Source: Archangium violaceum (GTDB taxonomy: Bacteria; Myxococcota; Myxococcia; Myxococcales; Myxococcaceae). Taken from it: DNA of 64,000 bases. The stretch spans positions 3,251,001-3,315,000 of the forward strand of contig NZ_CP069396.1 in the NCBI RefSeq assembly GCF_016887565.1. The letters are read 5' to 3'. A program made the position numbers and the translations under genes. Of the stretch, positions 53,840-62,680 are shown piece by piece. Numbering within the stretch: the first letter of the stretch is position 1; every line of letters begins with the position of its first letter. The notes under the pieces were generated by a model. It had not been told where the DNA came from. It saw only the letters and a list, made by a program, of their open reading frames with translations, and did no database searches.

Positions 53840-54142
53840 CTACTTCTTCTGGGCGATGATTTTGTCGATCGCCGCGCGATCCTCGTTGGTGATGCGCTCG
53901 CGCGGCGCCGCCTTGGCCTGTTTCGTCGTCCGGTCGACGGCGACCTTGGCCTCGTCGATCGTCTCGCGCAGCCCGTCCTTCACCCGCTCCACCTGACGGT
54001 CCACCTGGGTCGGCTGGACGTAGCGCTTCCACTGCCGCTGCGCGTACTCCAGGGGGGATCGGCCATCGAAGTCCGCCGTCGCCAGGAAGACACCGAGCCC
54101 CACCGCGCAACCCGTCCACACCAGGAACTTCAGGAAGCCCAT
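53840..54142 (-). CDS. Small single-pass membrane protein
   Basis: A 100-residue protein with one N-terminal membrane helix (LKFLVWTGCAVGLGVFLATA) and a charged helical body (VDRQVERVKDGLRETIDEAKVAVDRTTKQA). The family is not recognised. It is 88 bases upstream of the HtrA gene on the same strand and may be cotranscribed with it. Confidence 0.7.
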   Translation of the reverse strand: MGFLKFLVWTGCAVGLGVFLATADFDGRSPLEYAQRQWKRYVQPTQVDRQVERVKDGLRETIDEAKVAVDRTTKQAKAAPRERITNEDRAAIDKIIAQKK

Positions 54143-54256
54143 TGTTCACATCCTCCTACCACCTCATACATCGAGGAGGGGGAGGTGGCCAGTTTCCGGC
54201 GAGGGGAGGGGAAGAGCGCTGACAGCGAGCGGGGGGCCCTCTAAGGTGCGTCGGCC

Positions 54257-55327
54257 TTGCAGCCCGACGAGCTCTTCCAGGCCGCCCAGCAGCGTGCGGC
54301 GACACTGTCCCTTCCCCGAGCGCAGGAGGCGCAGGAGCAGCTGCGCGCGCAGGCGCTTGCCCTCTTCGCCCGGATGCCGGAGCCCCCGGTGTACCACCGG
54401 TTGGATGACCCGGCGAGGAAGGCGGCGGAGGGGTTGCTGCCGGAGCTGGAGAAGGTGCTGGCGCTGGGGCTGGCGGTGGAGCGGGACACGGGGCGCCGGG
54501 AGGGCACGGAGCGCATCCTCGAGGCGCTGAGGGCGCACGGCGAGGCGCTGGTGCACTCGGTGGACGGGCGGCTGGTGCAGGCCGAGGACGCGTGGCGGCG
54601 GGCGCTGGAGCTGGAGCGGGTGGCGCACCCCACGCGGGCGCTGGGGGCGAAGGAGACGGTGGTGTCTCCGGTGTTCGACCGGACGACGGGGGCGTCGCGG
54701 TTCGACCCGAGGCAGGAACCGGTGGCGCAGGTGAAGCTCATCTGCCCCAACACGGGCTGCAAGCGCATCAACGATTACGGGTATGTGCCGGGGCCGGGGA
54801 CGCGCCGCTACGTGTGCCCGGCGTGCAACACGCCCTTCCTGGCGTACTTCGGCGAGCTGCGCGGGCTGGAGATCGAGCACAAGAGCAGCTCCAAGCGCTT
54901 CTTCTTCACGGTGGACGAGATACGGGGCGCGGGTGGCTCGCGCATCGAGTTCGAGGAGGCGAGCGGCGAGGACTTCCCGGTGGCACGGAGGGACTTGCTG
55001 GTCTTCCTGTACACCGAGGCGCGCGAGCTGAAGGCGGTGGTGAACCTGACGAACAACCGGCTGATGTGGATTTCGCCGGCCAGCTCGTGCTTCGTGGTGA
55101 CGGCGGCGTTCGGAGAGGGAGCACCGGAGCTGGTGGCGTTCCGGGAGTTCCGGGACGAGGTGCTGAGGCGCCACGGGGTGGGGCGGGAATTCATCCGGGT
55201 GTACTACCGGTATGGGCCGGGGTGGGCGGAGTGGGTGGTGGCGAGGCCGGGGGTGAGGCGGGAGGTGAGGCGGGTGTTGAAGCAGGTGCACCGGGTATTG
55301 ACGACGACGAGGAGTGGACGCACGTGA
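54257..55327 (+). CDS. Zinc-ribbon protein with a CFI-box-type C-terminus
   Basis: A 356-residue protein. A helical N-terminal third (MQPDELFQAAQQRAATLSLP) is followed by a Cys4 zinc ribbon (CPNTGCKRIND..YVCPACN, about 157-195), a beta-rich middle and a C-terminal module SSCFVVTAAFGEG..FREFRDEVLRRHGVGREFIRVYYRYGP. This is the pattern of the CFI-box C-terminal domain, usually CFIATAAYG..LRRFRD..L, found in many delta-proteobacteria with unknown role. The TTG start is chosen for lack of any ATG in the first 35 codons. The stop overlaps the TlpA-like gene (GTGA). Confidence 0.75.
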   Translation: MQPDELFQAAQQRAATLSLPRAQEAQEQLRAQALALFARMPEPPVYHRLDDPARKAAEGLLPELEKVLALGLAVERDTGRREGTERILEALRAHGEALVHSVDGRLVQAEDAWRRALELERVAHPTRALGAKETVVSPVFDRTTGASRFDPRQEPVAQVKLICPNTGCKRINDYGYVPGPGTRRYVCPACNTPFLAYFGELRGLEIEHKSSSKRFFFTVDEIRGAGGSRIEFEEASGEDFPVARRDLLVFLYTEARELKAVVNLTNNRLMWISPASSCFVVTAAFGEGAPELVAFREFRDEVLRRHGVGREFIRVYYRYGPGWAEWVVARPGVRREVRRVLKQVHRVLTTTRSGRT

Positions 55328-55938
55328 CGGAGCAGGGAAACGCAGGCGACGGGCAGCGGCCTGACGCGGGGCAGGGGGGCACGGGGAGCGGGCCGAAGCC
55401 GGGACGTCACGGGTGGAGCTGGGTGCTGCTGTTGGTGACGGGGCTGTGCGGGGTGGGGGCGCTGGCGTACCTGGGGGTGCAGGAGGCGCTGAGGGCGAGG
55501 CTGGCCTCGGACGGAATGGCCGCGCCGACGATGAAGCTGGAGAGGTACGAGGGCGGGACGCTGTCGCTGGCGGACCTGAAGGGCAAGGTGGTGATGCTGG
55601 ACTTCTGGGCGACGTGGTGCCCGCCGTGTCAGGCGGAGATGCCGTCGCTGGTGAAGCTGGCGAAGGAGTACGAGGGGAAGGGGTTGGTGTTCGTGGCGGC
55701 GAGCCGGGACGACATGCCGGACGCGCCGATGTTCGTGCAGGAGTTCATCCTGAGCCGGATGCCGGAGCTGGCGCCGTACGTGGTGTACGCGCCGGACGAG
55801 CTGGCGGCGGCCTTTCAGGTGACGGCGTTGCCGACGCTCTACTTCCTGGACAGGGAGGGGCGGGTGGTGGACGCGCAGCGGGGCATGCTGGACGAGGCCG
55901 CGCTGCGCCGGCGCGTCGAGCAGGCCCTGGGCTTGTAG
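55324..55938 (+). CDS. TlpA-like membrane-anchored thioredoxin
   Basis: A 204-residue protein starting at GTG in a GTGA overlap, with GGAG upstream. A single membrane anchor (about 24-44) is followed by a periplasmic thioredoxin fold: LKGKVVMLDFWATWCPPCQAEMPSL (CPPC active site) and the cis-Pro region VTALPTLYFLDREG. It belongs to the redoxin/TlpA class, which reduces disulfides in exported proteins. Coupling to the CFI-box gene suggests that they act together. Confidence 0.9.
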   Translation: MTEQGNAGDGQRPDAGQGGTGSGPKPGRHGWSWVLLLVTGLCGVGALAYLGVQEALRARLASDGMAAPTMKLERYEGGTLSLADLKGKVVMLDFWATWCPPCQAEMPSLVKLAKEYEGKGLVFVAASRDDMPDAPMFVQEFILSRMPELAPYVVYAPDELAAAFQVTALPTLYFLDREGRVVDAQRGMLDEAALRRRVEQALGL

Positions 55939-55957
55939 TTTCGTAAAGGAGGGGCGG

Positions 55958-56764
55958 ATGAACGCGGACGAGCTGGCCCGCATCCCGGGGGTGAACCCGG
56001 AGGTGCCGAACGCGGCGCGGATCTACGACTACACCCTGGGGGGGACGCACAACTTCGAGGCCGATCGCCAGGCGGCCGAGTACATGTTCTCGCTGGTGCC
56101 CTCCACGCGGAAGTGGATGCGGATGCTGCGGGCGTGTCTGCAGGGGGCGGCCCGGCGCTTGGCGTCGGAGGGCTTCACGCACTGGGTGGACTTCGCCTCG
56201 GGGCTGCCGACCGACCACGTCCACGCGGTGATGCCGGACGCGCGGGTGCTGTATTCCGACATCAACCCGCTGACGATCGCGCAGGGCCAGGCGCTCCTGG
56301 GGAACAACCCGCGGGTGCGCTACCTGGAGTGCGACATCAAGAAGGCGGGAGAGTTCCTCCAGCGGCCCGATGTCCAGGCGTTCCTGGGCGGCGAGCGCCG
56401 GCTCGCCATCGGAGGCAGCGGCATCGGCGTGTTCCTGTCGGCCGAGGAGAACCGGAAGTTCTACCGCGACCTGTATGACCAGGTGGCACCGGGCTCGAAG
56501 CTCTTCACCACGTTCGAGACGAAGGCCCCGGGCAAGACGACGCCCCGGTGGGAGCAGTTCGTGGGGATGTTCCAGCGGATGGGGGAGTCGTTCCAGCTGT
56601 ACTCGCTCGACGAGTACCTGGAGTTCTGCGAGCCCTGGAAGCCGGACGGCATGGGCGTGCTGACGGTCCGGGAGTTCCTGGGCCTGCCCCCCGAGCACAT
56701 CACCGAGGAGGACCACGAGGGCGTCGGCATCGAGTTCTACGCCGTCGTCCTGGAGAAGCGGTGA
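55958..56764 (+). CDS. SAM-dependent methyltransferase, DUF574 family
   Basis: A 268-residue protein of the DUF574/Methyltransf_19 type. Start PNAARIYDYTLGGTHNFEADR is the family hallmark; WVDFASGLPTDHVHAVMPDARVLYSDIN is the SAM-binding motif I with the acidic residue. This family is abundant in streptomycetes and rare elsewhere, but also occurs in myxobacteria. The substrate is unknown. It ends 11 bases from the convergent D15-like gene. Confidence 0.85.
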   Translation: MNADELARIPGVNPEVPNAARIYDYTLGGTHNFEADRQAAEYMFSLVPSTRKWMRMLRACLQGAARRLASEGFTHWVDFASGLPTDHVHAVMPDARVLYSDINPLTIAQGQALLGNNPRVRYLECDIKKAGEFLQRPDVQAFLGGERRLAIGGSGIGVFLSAEENRKFYRDLYDQVAPGSKLFTTFETKAPGKTTPRWEQFVGMFQRMGESFQLYSLDEYLEFCEPWKPDGMGVLTVREFLGLPPEHITEEDHEGVGIEFYAVVLEKR

Positions 56765-56774
56765 CGGGGCGGGC

Positions 56775-58130
56775 TCAGAACAAGTGGCCGAAGTCCAGGT
56801 AGAAGCCCGTGGTGCCGTCGCGAGGGCTGATGCCGTAGTCCACGCGGAGGATGAAGTCGTTCTGCCAGGCGATGCGCAGGCCGCCGCCGCCGCCATAGCG
56901 GGGGATGCCTCCATCGGCGAAGCGGAGATCCGTCCACGCCTGCCCCGCGTCGAAGAAGGCCATGAGGGTGAAGTCCAGGCGCTGCTGCCAGGGTGACACC
57001 GATAGGAAGTTCCAGCGCAGCTCGCCGTTGGCGAGCGCCTTGGCCTGCCCCTGCAGCCGGTTCTTCAGGATGCCGCGCGCGGTGTACACGCCGCCGATGC
57101 CGCCCCAGCCGTCGAGCCACTCCACGCCGCCGAACGAGGAGAGGTGGAAGAAGGGCACGTCTCCGCCCATCACATCGACGAAGAGCCGGAAGGCGGCCAC
57201 GAGCCGCTCGCTCACCACGGGGTGGTAGAAGCGCAGGTTGGCCGTGGCCCCCCAGTAATTGGAAGCACTCCCCGTGACGGTGGAGGCCCCGCGCAGCGCG
57301 AGCTCGTGGAACATGCCGCGCACCGGGGCGGGCTCGTTGTCGCGCGTGTCCAGGAGCAGGCTCGCCGTCACCTCCGCCGTGCGGAAGACGGACTCTCCGT
57401 CCTCCTCGCCGTTCAGCCCCGAGAGCAGCCCCGCGCGAGCGTCCTCCACCACCCGCGAGTCCCGTGCCTGTCCGAGGTCCTCCGCGCCGTAGCGCGTGCG
57501 AATCGAGGTGAGGCGAAAGCGGTAGCCCAGCGCCACCTGCCAGGGACCGCTCAGGGGCCGGCGCGCGTTCAGCACCACGCTCGGGAAGGTGCGCTGGTCG
57601 AAGCTGTAGTACCGCAGGCCGCGGAAGTCCGGGTTGCCCGGGCAGACATTCGGGTCCGACTCCAGCGCCTTCCGGTCCGCGCACGCGTCGAAGGCCGACA
57701 CGTAGGCCGCCCCGCCGCCCAGGCCGAAGTACGGCGAGAAGCGGTCGTTGAGCAGGCCCAGGTTCACGCCCAGCCGCCAGGACGACGAGAGGAAGCCGGG
57801 CGCATCCAGCATGAGGCGGTGCTGGGCGATTCCTCGCGTGGACTGGAAGAACTGCCCCACCACGGAGTAGCGGTAGGGCCGTTGGCTGCCGTCGCCCGAG
57901 TCCACCAGCATCAGCCGCGCGCCATAGCCGAAGCCCTCGTCGCTGTTGAAGCTGACGAGCGGCAGGCCCAGCACGTTCCATCCCGTGCGGGGAGGCTCGG
58001 CGGGTGTTGGCGCCGCCGTGGTCACGGGCGCCTCGACGGCCTCCGGCGGGGGCTCCTGCGCCCATGCCGGAAGCGCGAACAGCGCGGCGGTCAGCACCAC
58101 TACCCACGTCGTCGGAGTCGGATGATGCAT
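56775..58130 (-). CDS. Outer-membrane beta-barrel protein, D15/BamA-type
   Basis: A 451-residue exported protein. A signal peptide (MHHPTPTTWVVVLTAALFALPAWA) and a short Pro/Ala linker precede a C-terminal 16-strand-type barrel: GFGYGARLML, alternating Tyr/Phe strands, FFDAGQAWTD, and a final Phe (YLDFGHLF). There are no POTRA domains, so it is a stand-alone Bac_surface_Ag barrel, possibly for lipid or protein insertion. It is 22 bases downstream of the PLP enzyme on the same strand. Confidence 0.85.
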   Translation of the reverse strand: MHHPTPTTWVVVLTAALFALPAWAQEPPPEAVEAPVTTAAPTPAEPPRTGWNVLGLPLVSFNSDEGFGYGARLMLVDSGDGSQRPYRYSVVGQFFQSTRGIAQHRLMLDAPGFLSSSWRLGVNLGLLNDRFSPYFGLGGGAAYVSAFDACADRKALESDPNVCPGNPDFRGLRYYSFDQRTFPSVVLNARRPLSGPWQVALGYRFRLTSIRTRYGAEDLGQARDSRVVEDARAGLLSGLNGEEDGESVFRTAEVTASLLLDTRDNEPAPVRGMFHELALRGASTVTGSASNYWGATANLRFYHPVVSERLVAAFRLFVDVMGGDVPFFHLSSFGGVEWLDGWGGIGGVYTARGILKNRLQGQAKALANGELRWNFLSVSPWQQRLDFTLMAFFDAGQAWTDLRFADGGIPRYGGGGGLRIAWQNDFILRVDYGISPRDGTTGFYLDFGHLF

Positions 58131-58152
58131 GGAGGCCCCCCGGCCGGTTCCA

Positions 58153-59475
58153 TCACTCGTTGGCGTACAGCGAGTCCATGAACTGGAGGATGAAGCCCTC
58201 GGCCTCGCTCTTGTCGGGGATGGCGCCCAGCATGCCGTACATGGCGGCGCTGCCGTCCGGGGCGGGCTCACCGGAGGCGAGGCTGGCGGCGCACGCGCGC
58301 AGGTCGGCGAGGAAGGGCTCGACCACGGCGGCATGGGCGGGCGTCACCATCAGGTGCAGGGCGGGAGGCATCATCTGCCGGTCCAGCTTCCAGCCGCGCG
58401 CCTCCATGGCATCGCCCAGCGCGTACACGTCCAGGGAGTCCGAGGAGAAGGCGAAGATGCTGAGCCGGGGATTGCCCAGGAGCTTCAGCCCGGGGATGGC
58501 GGCGATGCCCTCGCGCAGGGCCTTGGAGGTGTCGAGCACGGTGCGGGCCAGCCGCAGGTAGCCCTCCTCGCCGAGGTACTTGAGGACGGCCCAGGCCGCG
58601 GCGATGGCGCCACCGGGGCGGGTGCCGGCCATGGAGGGCGAGGCGTAGATGCCGCCGCTCCAGTTGGCGAAGGTGAAGAACTGGTGCCGGCGCAGCTCGG
58701 GGGTGCGGTAGAGGACGATGGAGGCGCCCTTGGCGGCGTAGCCGTACTTGTGCAGGTCCGCCGAGAGGCTGGTGACACCGGGCACGGCGAAGTCGAAGTC
58801 GGGGATGTCGTGGCCGAGCCGCTTCGCGAAGGGCAGGAGGAAGCCGCCGAGGCAGGCATCCACGTGGAAGAGGACGCCCTTGTCCTGGGCCAGGGCGGCG
58901 AGCTCGGAGATGGGGTCCATCACGCCGTGCGGGTAGGCGGGGGCGGAGCCGACGACGAGCACCGTACGGGGGCCGATGGCGGCGCGCATGGCGGCCACGT
59001 CCGCGCGGAAGTCGGGCCCCACGGGGACGTTGATGGCCTTCACCCCGAAGTAGTGGGCGGCCTTCTGGAAGGCGGGGTGGACGGTGGCGGGCAGCACCAT
59101 CTCCGGCTCGGTGATGCCGCGCTCGGCGCGAGCGAAGTCCCGGGCCGTCTTGATGGCCATGAGGATGGACTCGGTGCCACCGGACGTCATGGTCCCCGCG
59201 GCGGTGTCGCCGTGGAAGAGCTCGGCCGCGATGGTGAGCACCTCGGCCTCGAAGCGCCTCAGGCTGGGGAAGGCCAGGGGGCTGAGGCCGTTCTCGGACA
59301 TGAACTCGGTGTAGGCCTCGGCGGCCAGACGGCGGAGGTCCTCGCCCGCGTTGTAGACGAGGCTCCAGGTCCGCCCCTCCTGCCAGCGGGCATCCTCGGT
59401 GCGCATCTCGCGCATCCGCGAGAGCACATCCTGGTGGCTCAGACCCTGGGACGCCAGGCGGGGACTCTTCGACAT
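58153..59475 (-). CDS. PLP-dependent carboxylyase, sphingosine-1-phosphate-lyase-like
   Basis: A 440-residue group-II decarboxylase-fold protein. It has the PLP Lys in ADLHKYGYAAKG, the Asp in HVDACLGGFLLPF, the glycine loop TSGGTESILMAIKTAR, and no membrane anchor. Its closest resemblance is to sphingosine-phosphate lyases and related bacterial aldolases. Myxobacteria do make sphingolipids, so lipid turnover is plausible. Glutamate or tyrosine decarboxylase is less likely. GGAG lies five bases before the ATG at 59475. Confidence 0.85.
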   Translation of the reverse strand: MSKSPRLASQGLSHQDVLSRMREMRTEDARWQEGRTWSLVYNAGEDLRRLAAEAYTEFMSENGLSPLAFPSLRRFEAEVLTIAAELFHGDTAAGTMTSGGTESILMAIKTARDFARAERGITEPEMVLPATVHPAFQKAAHYFGVKAINVPVGPDFRADVAAMRAAIGPRTVLVVGSAPAYPHGVMDPISELAALAQDKGVLFHVDACLGGFLLPFAKRLGHDIPDFDFAVPGVTSLSADLHKYGYAAKGASIVLYRTPELRRHQFFTFANWSGGIYASPSMAGTRPGGAIAAAWAVLKYLGEEGYLRLARTVLDTSKALREGIAAIPGLKLLGNPRLSIFAFSSDSLDVYALGDAMEARGWKLDRQMMPPALHLMVTPAHAAVVEPFLADLRACAASLASGEPAPDGSAAMYGMLGAIPDKSEAEGFILQFMDSLYANE

Positions 59476-59515
59476 CTCTACTCCGGGGAGTGGGGTAAGC
59501 GAGGTGTTTCCCCAC

Positions 59516-59543
59516 ACTATAGGGGGAATCGGAGTGGCCCACT
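59516..59543 (-). promoter_or_regulatory. Promoter region of the PLP-enzyme gene
   Basis: On the minus strand, TATAGT (59516-59521) has no -35 consensus; instead the dyad AGTGG-C-CCACT (59533-59543) covers the -35 zone, suggesting activator control. The leader would be about 34 bases. Confidence 0.4.
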
Positions 59544-59646
59544 GCGGGAGGCTCCTGGCTCGTGTCGGACAATCCTGATTTTCCTTGTATTCCAGTCCTC
59601 CCTTCTTCATGGTCGGATTCCCGTTCGCTTTGAAAAGGAGAGTCCG

Positions 59647-60729
59647 ATGCGTGTCCTGAAATTCATGCTGATGGGAGTCGCGGTCGCTTCGCTGCAGGCG
59701 TGTGGTCCCCAGACGGAACCTGGCGGTGAGTCCATCGGCTCGAGCGTTCAGGACCTGGGGCGGCTCTCCATCAAGAATGCCGATCCCAGCGTCATCCGGG
59801 TCGACAGCACCTACATCTCCGTGGAGACCGAGGGAGGACGCATCTACGTCCGCATGGCCTCGTCCGTGGATGCGCTGTCGGGAGCGGTTCGCCAGCAGGT
59901 CTGGGGCAACCCCAACGGCTTCGCCGAGGTGTGGGCGCCCGAGCTCATCAAGGACGGCACCACCTACTACATCTATTTCACGGCTGGGGCGGGCAGTGCC
60001 CACCGGATGTATGTCATCCAATCCCAGTCGCCCAATACGGGCTACTCGCAGGCGGCTCCGCTGGCGCTGCCGGACAACAAGTGGGCCATCGACGGCACCG
60101 CGTTCATCTACAAGGGGCAGCGCTACTTCGTCTGGTCGGGCTGGGTGGGGGACACCAACGGCGAGCAGACCCTGTTCATCGCCCGGATGTCGAGCCCCAC
60201 CACGGTCACGGGAGCCCGGTACGTCATCTCCCAGCCCCGGGAGTGGTGGGAGAAGGTGGATGTCAACCCGCCGACCCGCGTCAACGAGTCGCCCGAGGCC
60301 ATCATCGATCCCAACGGGCAGCTCCACATCGTGTACTCGGCGAACGGCAGCTGGGATGTGAACTACTGCCTCGCGGATCTGCGCCTGAGGGCCGGGGGTG
60401 ATCCCACCTACGTCTGGGATTGGTTCAAGTCCAATGGATGCCTCTTCGGCGCCAATGGCAGCATCATGATGAGCGGATGGGATCCCACGCTGTACGCCAA
60501 GGGCGTGGGCCACCACTCCTTCGTGCTGCTCAACGGAGATCCCAACACCAGCCCGCCCGCGGGCCCGGTGTTCCCGCTGGCGTACCACGGCGTGCCCAAG
60601 AGTGATTACCCCAACCCCTTCTGGTCGGGCCGCTACTGGTACTCCGGGAACTTCCAGTGGTGGGGCAACATCAAGTACACGCGCGGCGCGGAGAGCAACA
60701 CGGGCTGGAGCCTGAAGTTCTACGAGTAG
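59647..60729 (+). CDS. Glycoside hydrolase family 43 lipoprotein
   Basis: A 360-residue lipoprotein (lipobox LQAC, Cys19) with a five-bladed propeller catalytic domain. The usual acid triad is visible: Asp in NADPSVIRVD, Asp in KWAIDGTAFIY, Glu in NESPEAIID. The family comprises arabinanases, beta-xylosidases and galactanases; substrate cannot be set. It acts at the cell surface on polysaccharide. AGGAG lies seven bases before the ATG. It is divergent from the PLP gene, with a 171-base gap. Confidence 0.88.
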   Translation: MRVLKFMLMGVAVASLQACGPQTEPGGESIGSSVQDLGRLSIKNADPSVIRVDSTYISVETEGGRIYVRMASSVDALSGAVRQQVWGNPNGFAEVWAPELIKDGTTYYIYFTAGAGSAHRMYVIQSQSPNTGYSQAAPLALPDNKWAIDGTAFIYKGQRYFVWSGWVGDTNGEQTLFIARMSSPTTVTGARYVISQPREWWEKVDVNPPTRVNESPEAIIDPNGQLHIVYSANGSWDVNYCLADLRLRAGGDPTYVWDWFKSNGCLFGANGSIMMSGWDPTLYAKGVGHHSFVLLNGDPNTSPPAGPVFPLAYHGVPKSDYPNPFWSGRYWYSGNFQWWGNIKYTRGAESNTGWSLKFYE

Positions 60730-60795
60730 TCGGACACGAAGCGGGGAGGGGGACGGATGTCGCCCCCTCCCGCTCACGCCTCCGGACGAGCGCCT

Positions 60796-62559
60796 CTACT
60801 GCTTTCCGGCACCGCCCTTGCTGTCGCCCGTGCCCTTCTTCTCCGCCGGCACGGTGCGCGCGGGTGTCTCTATCTCGGACTTGATGAGACGGAACTCGAC
60901 GCGGCGGTTCTTGGCGCGGCCGAGCGCCGTGCCATTGGTCGCGATGGGCCTGGACTCACCGAAGCCCTTGGCGCGCAGGCGCTCGGCGGCGATGTCCTTG
61001 GAGACGAGGTAGTTCATGACGGACTGGGCGCGCCGCTGGGACAGGTTCAGGTTGAGGGTGTCGGAGCCGACGTTGTCGGTGTGACCCTCGATGAGGACGG
61101 GCCCGAGCTCGGGGTTGCGTGCGAGCACGATGGCCACCTCGTCGAGCAGCTTGAGCGACTGCTTCTGGATGGTGGCGGAGCCCGTCTCGAAGAGGATGTT
61201 GCCCTTGATGCGGATGCGGTCGGACTCGACGACCACGAGCGGGGGGTTGTCGATGGGGCAGCCATCAGCCTCGGGCGTGCCGGACTGATCCGGGCACTCG
61301 TCGACGTTGTCGGGCACCTCGTCGCCGTCGGTGTCGGGGCAGCCGTCATAGCCCTTGGGGCCCGGCTTGTCGGGGCAGAGATCCTGTCCGTCGGGCACGC
61401 CATCCCCATCGGCGTCACCACAGCCTCCATGGGCCTGGTCGCCAACGGAGTTCGGGCACTGGTCCTGGCCGTCGACGATGCCGTCGCCGTCGTTGTCCGG
61501 CTCCGGGCAGCCATCGTTGTCCTGGAAGCCGTCGGTGTCCTCGAGCTCGTTGGGGCACTTGTCGAACGAGTCGCGGACGCCGTCGCCATCGGAGTCGAGG
61601 AACGTCTCCTCGTAGCGCAGAGCGAAGATGACGCGCAGCTCCTCGCGGCCGTAGCCACTGCCGAGCGTCACGCCGCGGCCCACGTCCAGCTCCAGGCCCC
61701 AGCCCTGGTAGAGGTGGGCGCGCACGCCGCCGAGCACCTCCCAGGGCGTCTTGAGGGAGTCGGCCTGGCGGAAGTTGAAGGGGGCGGAGGTGGGCGTGGC
61801 CAGGTGCATCTCGGCGATGGCCTGCACGTTGAAGAGGGGGCCCACGTCGGGCAGGTCCACGATGGCGCCAGCGCCGAAGGTCACCTCGTTGCCGACGTAG
61901 AGGTTGAGGTACTGGGCATGCTGGGGACGCAGGCGCAGGCCCAGGTTGCCGAGCACGCGCACGGGGCCGAAGGCGCGCTCCACGGCGAGCCGCGGGGCCA
62001 CCAGGACGCTGCGCTCACCGAGGAAGCTGTCGCCGTCCCCGGTGGGCAGGCGCACCTCGGCGGAGAGGGCGACGCCCACGGGAAAGTCCTCGGGCAGCAG
62101 GAGGAAGGCGCGGGGCTGGAGCCGCACGTCGCCGAAGCCGTACCTGCTCACGCCGGCCGCGCCGGGGAAGTCCTGGGCATTGAGGGCATCGCGCAGCAAC
62201 TGGAAGCGGTCACCCTGGGTGAGGGTGAAGGGCACGTCCGCGGCGAGCTCCAGCCGGCGGTGGAGCTGCCAGGCGAAGAGCGCATGCGCGTCGAGCCGGT
62301 AGGGGAGGAGATCCCCCAGCTTCTCGTCGCCCAGCTTGAGGGCGAGGATGCCGCGGTTGTAGTCGAAGAGGAGGGCGCCCCGGAAGCTGCCGGCGGGGTC
62401 GGCCGCGGCACCTTCGAGGGCGATACCACTCCTCTGGGCAGGGGTGGCCTTCAGCGGCACGGCGTCGAAGCCGCGCGCGAAGGGATCATGGTCCGCCCGC
62501 GCCGCCAGGCCGGCCAGCAGCAGGCACACCACTGCGAGTCGGGTTGCTGCGCTTCGCAA
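60796..62559 (-). CDS. OmpA-family outer-membrane protein with TSP3 repeats
   Basis: A 587-residue exported porin-like protein. After the signal peptide (MRSAATRLAVVCLLLAGLAARA), a beta-barrel-like region extends to about 320. Then come about six thrombospondin-type-3 calcium repeats (DSDGDGVRDSFDKCPN, DNDGDGIVDGQDQCPN, DADGDGVPDGQDLCPD) and a C-terminal OmpA peptidoglycan-binding domain (IEGHTDNVGSDTLNLNLSQRRAQSV). It ends in a Lys-rich tail. It likely links the outer membrane to the cell wall in a Ca2+-dependent manner. Confidence 0.92.
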   Translation of the reverse strand: MRSAATRLAVVCLLLAGLAARADHDPFARGFDAVPLKATPAQRSGIALEGAAADPAGSFRGALLFDYNRGILALKLGDEKLGDLLPYRLDAHALFAWQLHRRLELAADVPFTLTQGDRFQLLRDALNAQDFPGAAGVSRYGFGDVRLQPRAFLLLPEDFPVGVALSAEVRLPTGDGDSFLGERSVLVAPRLAVERAFGPVRVLGNLGLRLRPQHAQYLNLYVGNEVTFGAGAIVDLPDVGPLFNVQAIAEMHLATPTSAPFNFRQADSLKTPWEVLGGVRAHLYQGWGLELDVGRGVTLGSGYGREELRVIFALRYEETFLDSDGDGVRDSFDKCPNELEDTDGFQDNDGCPEPDNDGDGIVDGQDQCPNSVGDQAHGGCGDADGDGVPDGQDLCPDKPGPKGYDGCPDTDGDEVPDNVDECPDQSGTPEADGCPIDNPPLVVVESDRIRIKGNILFETGSATIQKQSLKLLDEVAIVLARNPELGPVLIEGHTDNVGSDTLNLNLSQRRAQSVMNYLVSKDIAAERLRAKGFGESRPIATNGTALGRAKNRRVEFRLIKSEIETPARTVPAEKKGTGDSKGGAGKQ

Positions 62560-62576
62560 GGACCGCTCCCAGGGAG

Positions 62577-62596
62577 AGGCCCGGAAATTCGGGCCT
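62577..62596. promoter_or_regulatory. Dyad upstream of the OmpA/TSP3 gene
   Basis: AGGCCCG-GAAATT-CGGGCCT, perfect 7-bp arms, lies 18-37 bases before the OmpA-family ATG on the minus strand. It could be an operator or leader stem. Confidence 0.4.
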
Positions 62597-62617
62597 GTCC
62601 TGGCGGCTCATACCATC

Positions 62618-62655
62618 CACTCCCGGGGGGCGGAAGAAAACCCCCCTCGGGAGTG
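62618..62655 (-). terminator. Terminator after the M16 peptidase gene
   Basis: A long stem, CACTCCCG-GGGGG and CCCCC-T-CGGGAGTG (one bulged T), begins 25 bases 3' of the M16 stop. It is very stable, but no T tract follows on the minus strand. Confidence 0.6.
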
Positions 62656-62680
62656 TGCCTGGAAGGACTACAGCCGTGCG

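Noticed and set aside
54592-55323. Upstream extension of the thioredoxin frame
   Set aside because: Gly/Ala-rich and overlapping the zinc-ribbon gene; the GTG at 55324 with GGAG upstream is the sensible start.
58129-59646. Long upstream extension of the GH43 frame
   Set aside because: It is antisense to the PLP-lyase gene; the lipoprotein signal at 59647 with AGGAG defines the start.
61253-61615. Repetitive DNA in the OmpA/TSP3 gene as a separate repeat element
   Set aside because: It simply encodes thrombospondin type-3 calcium motifs that are diverged at the DNA level.
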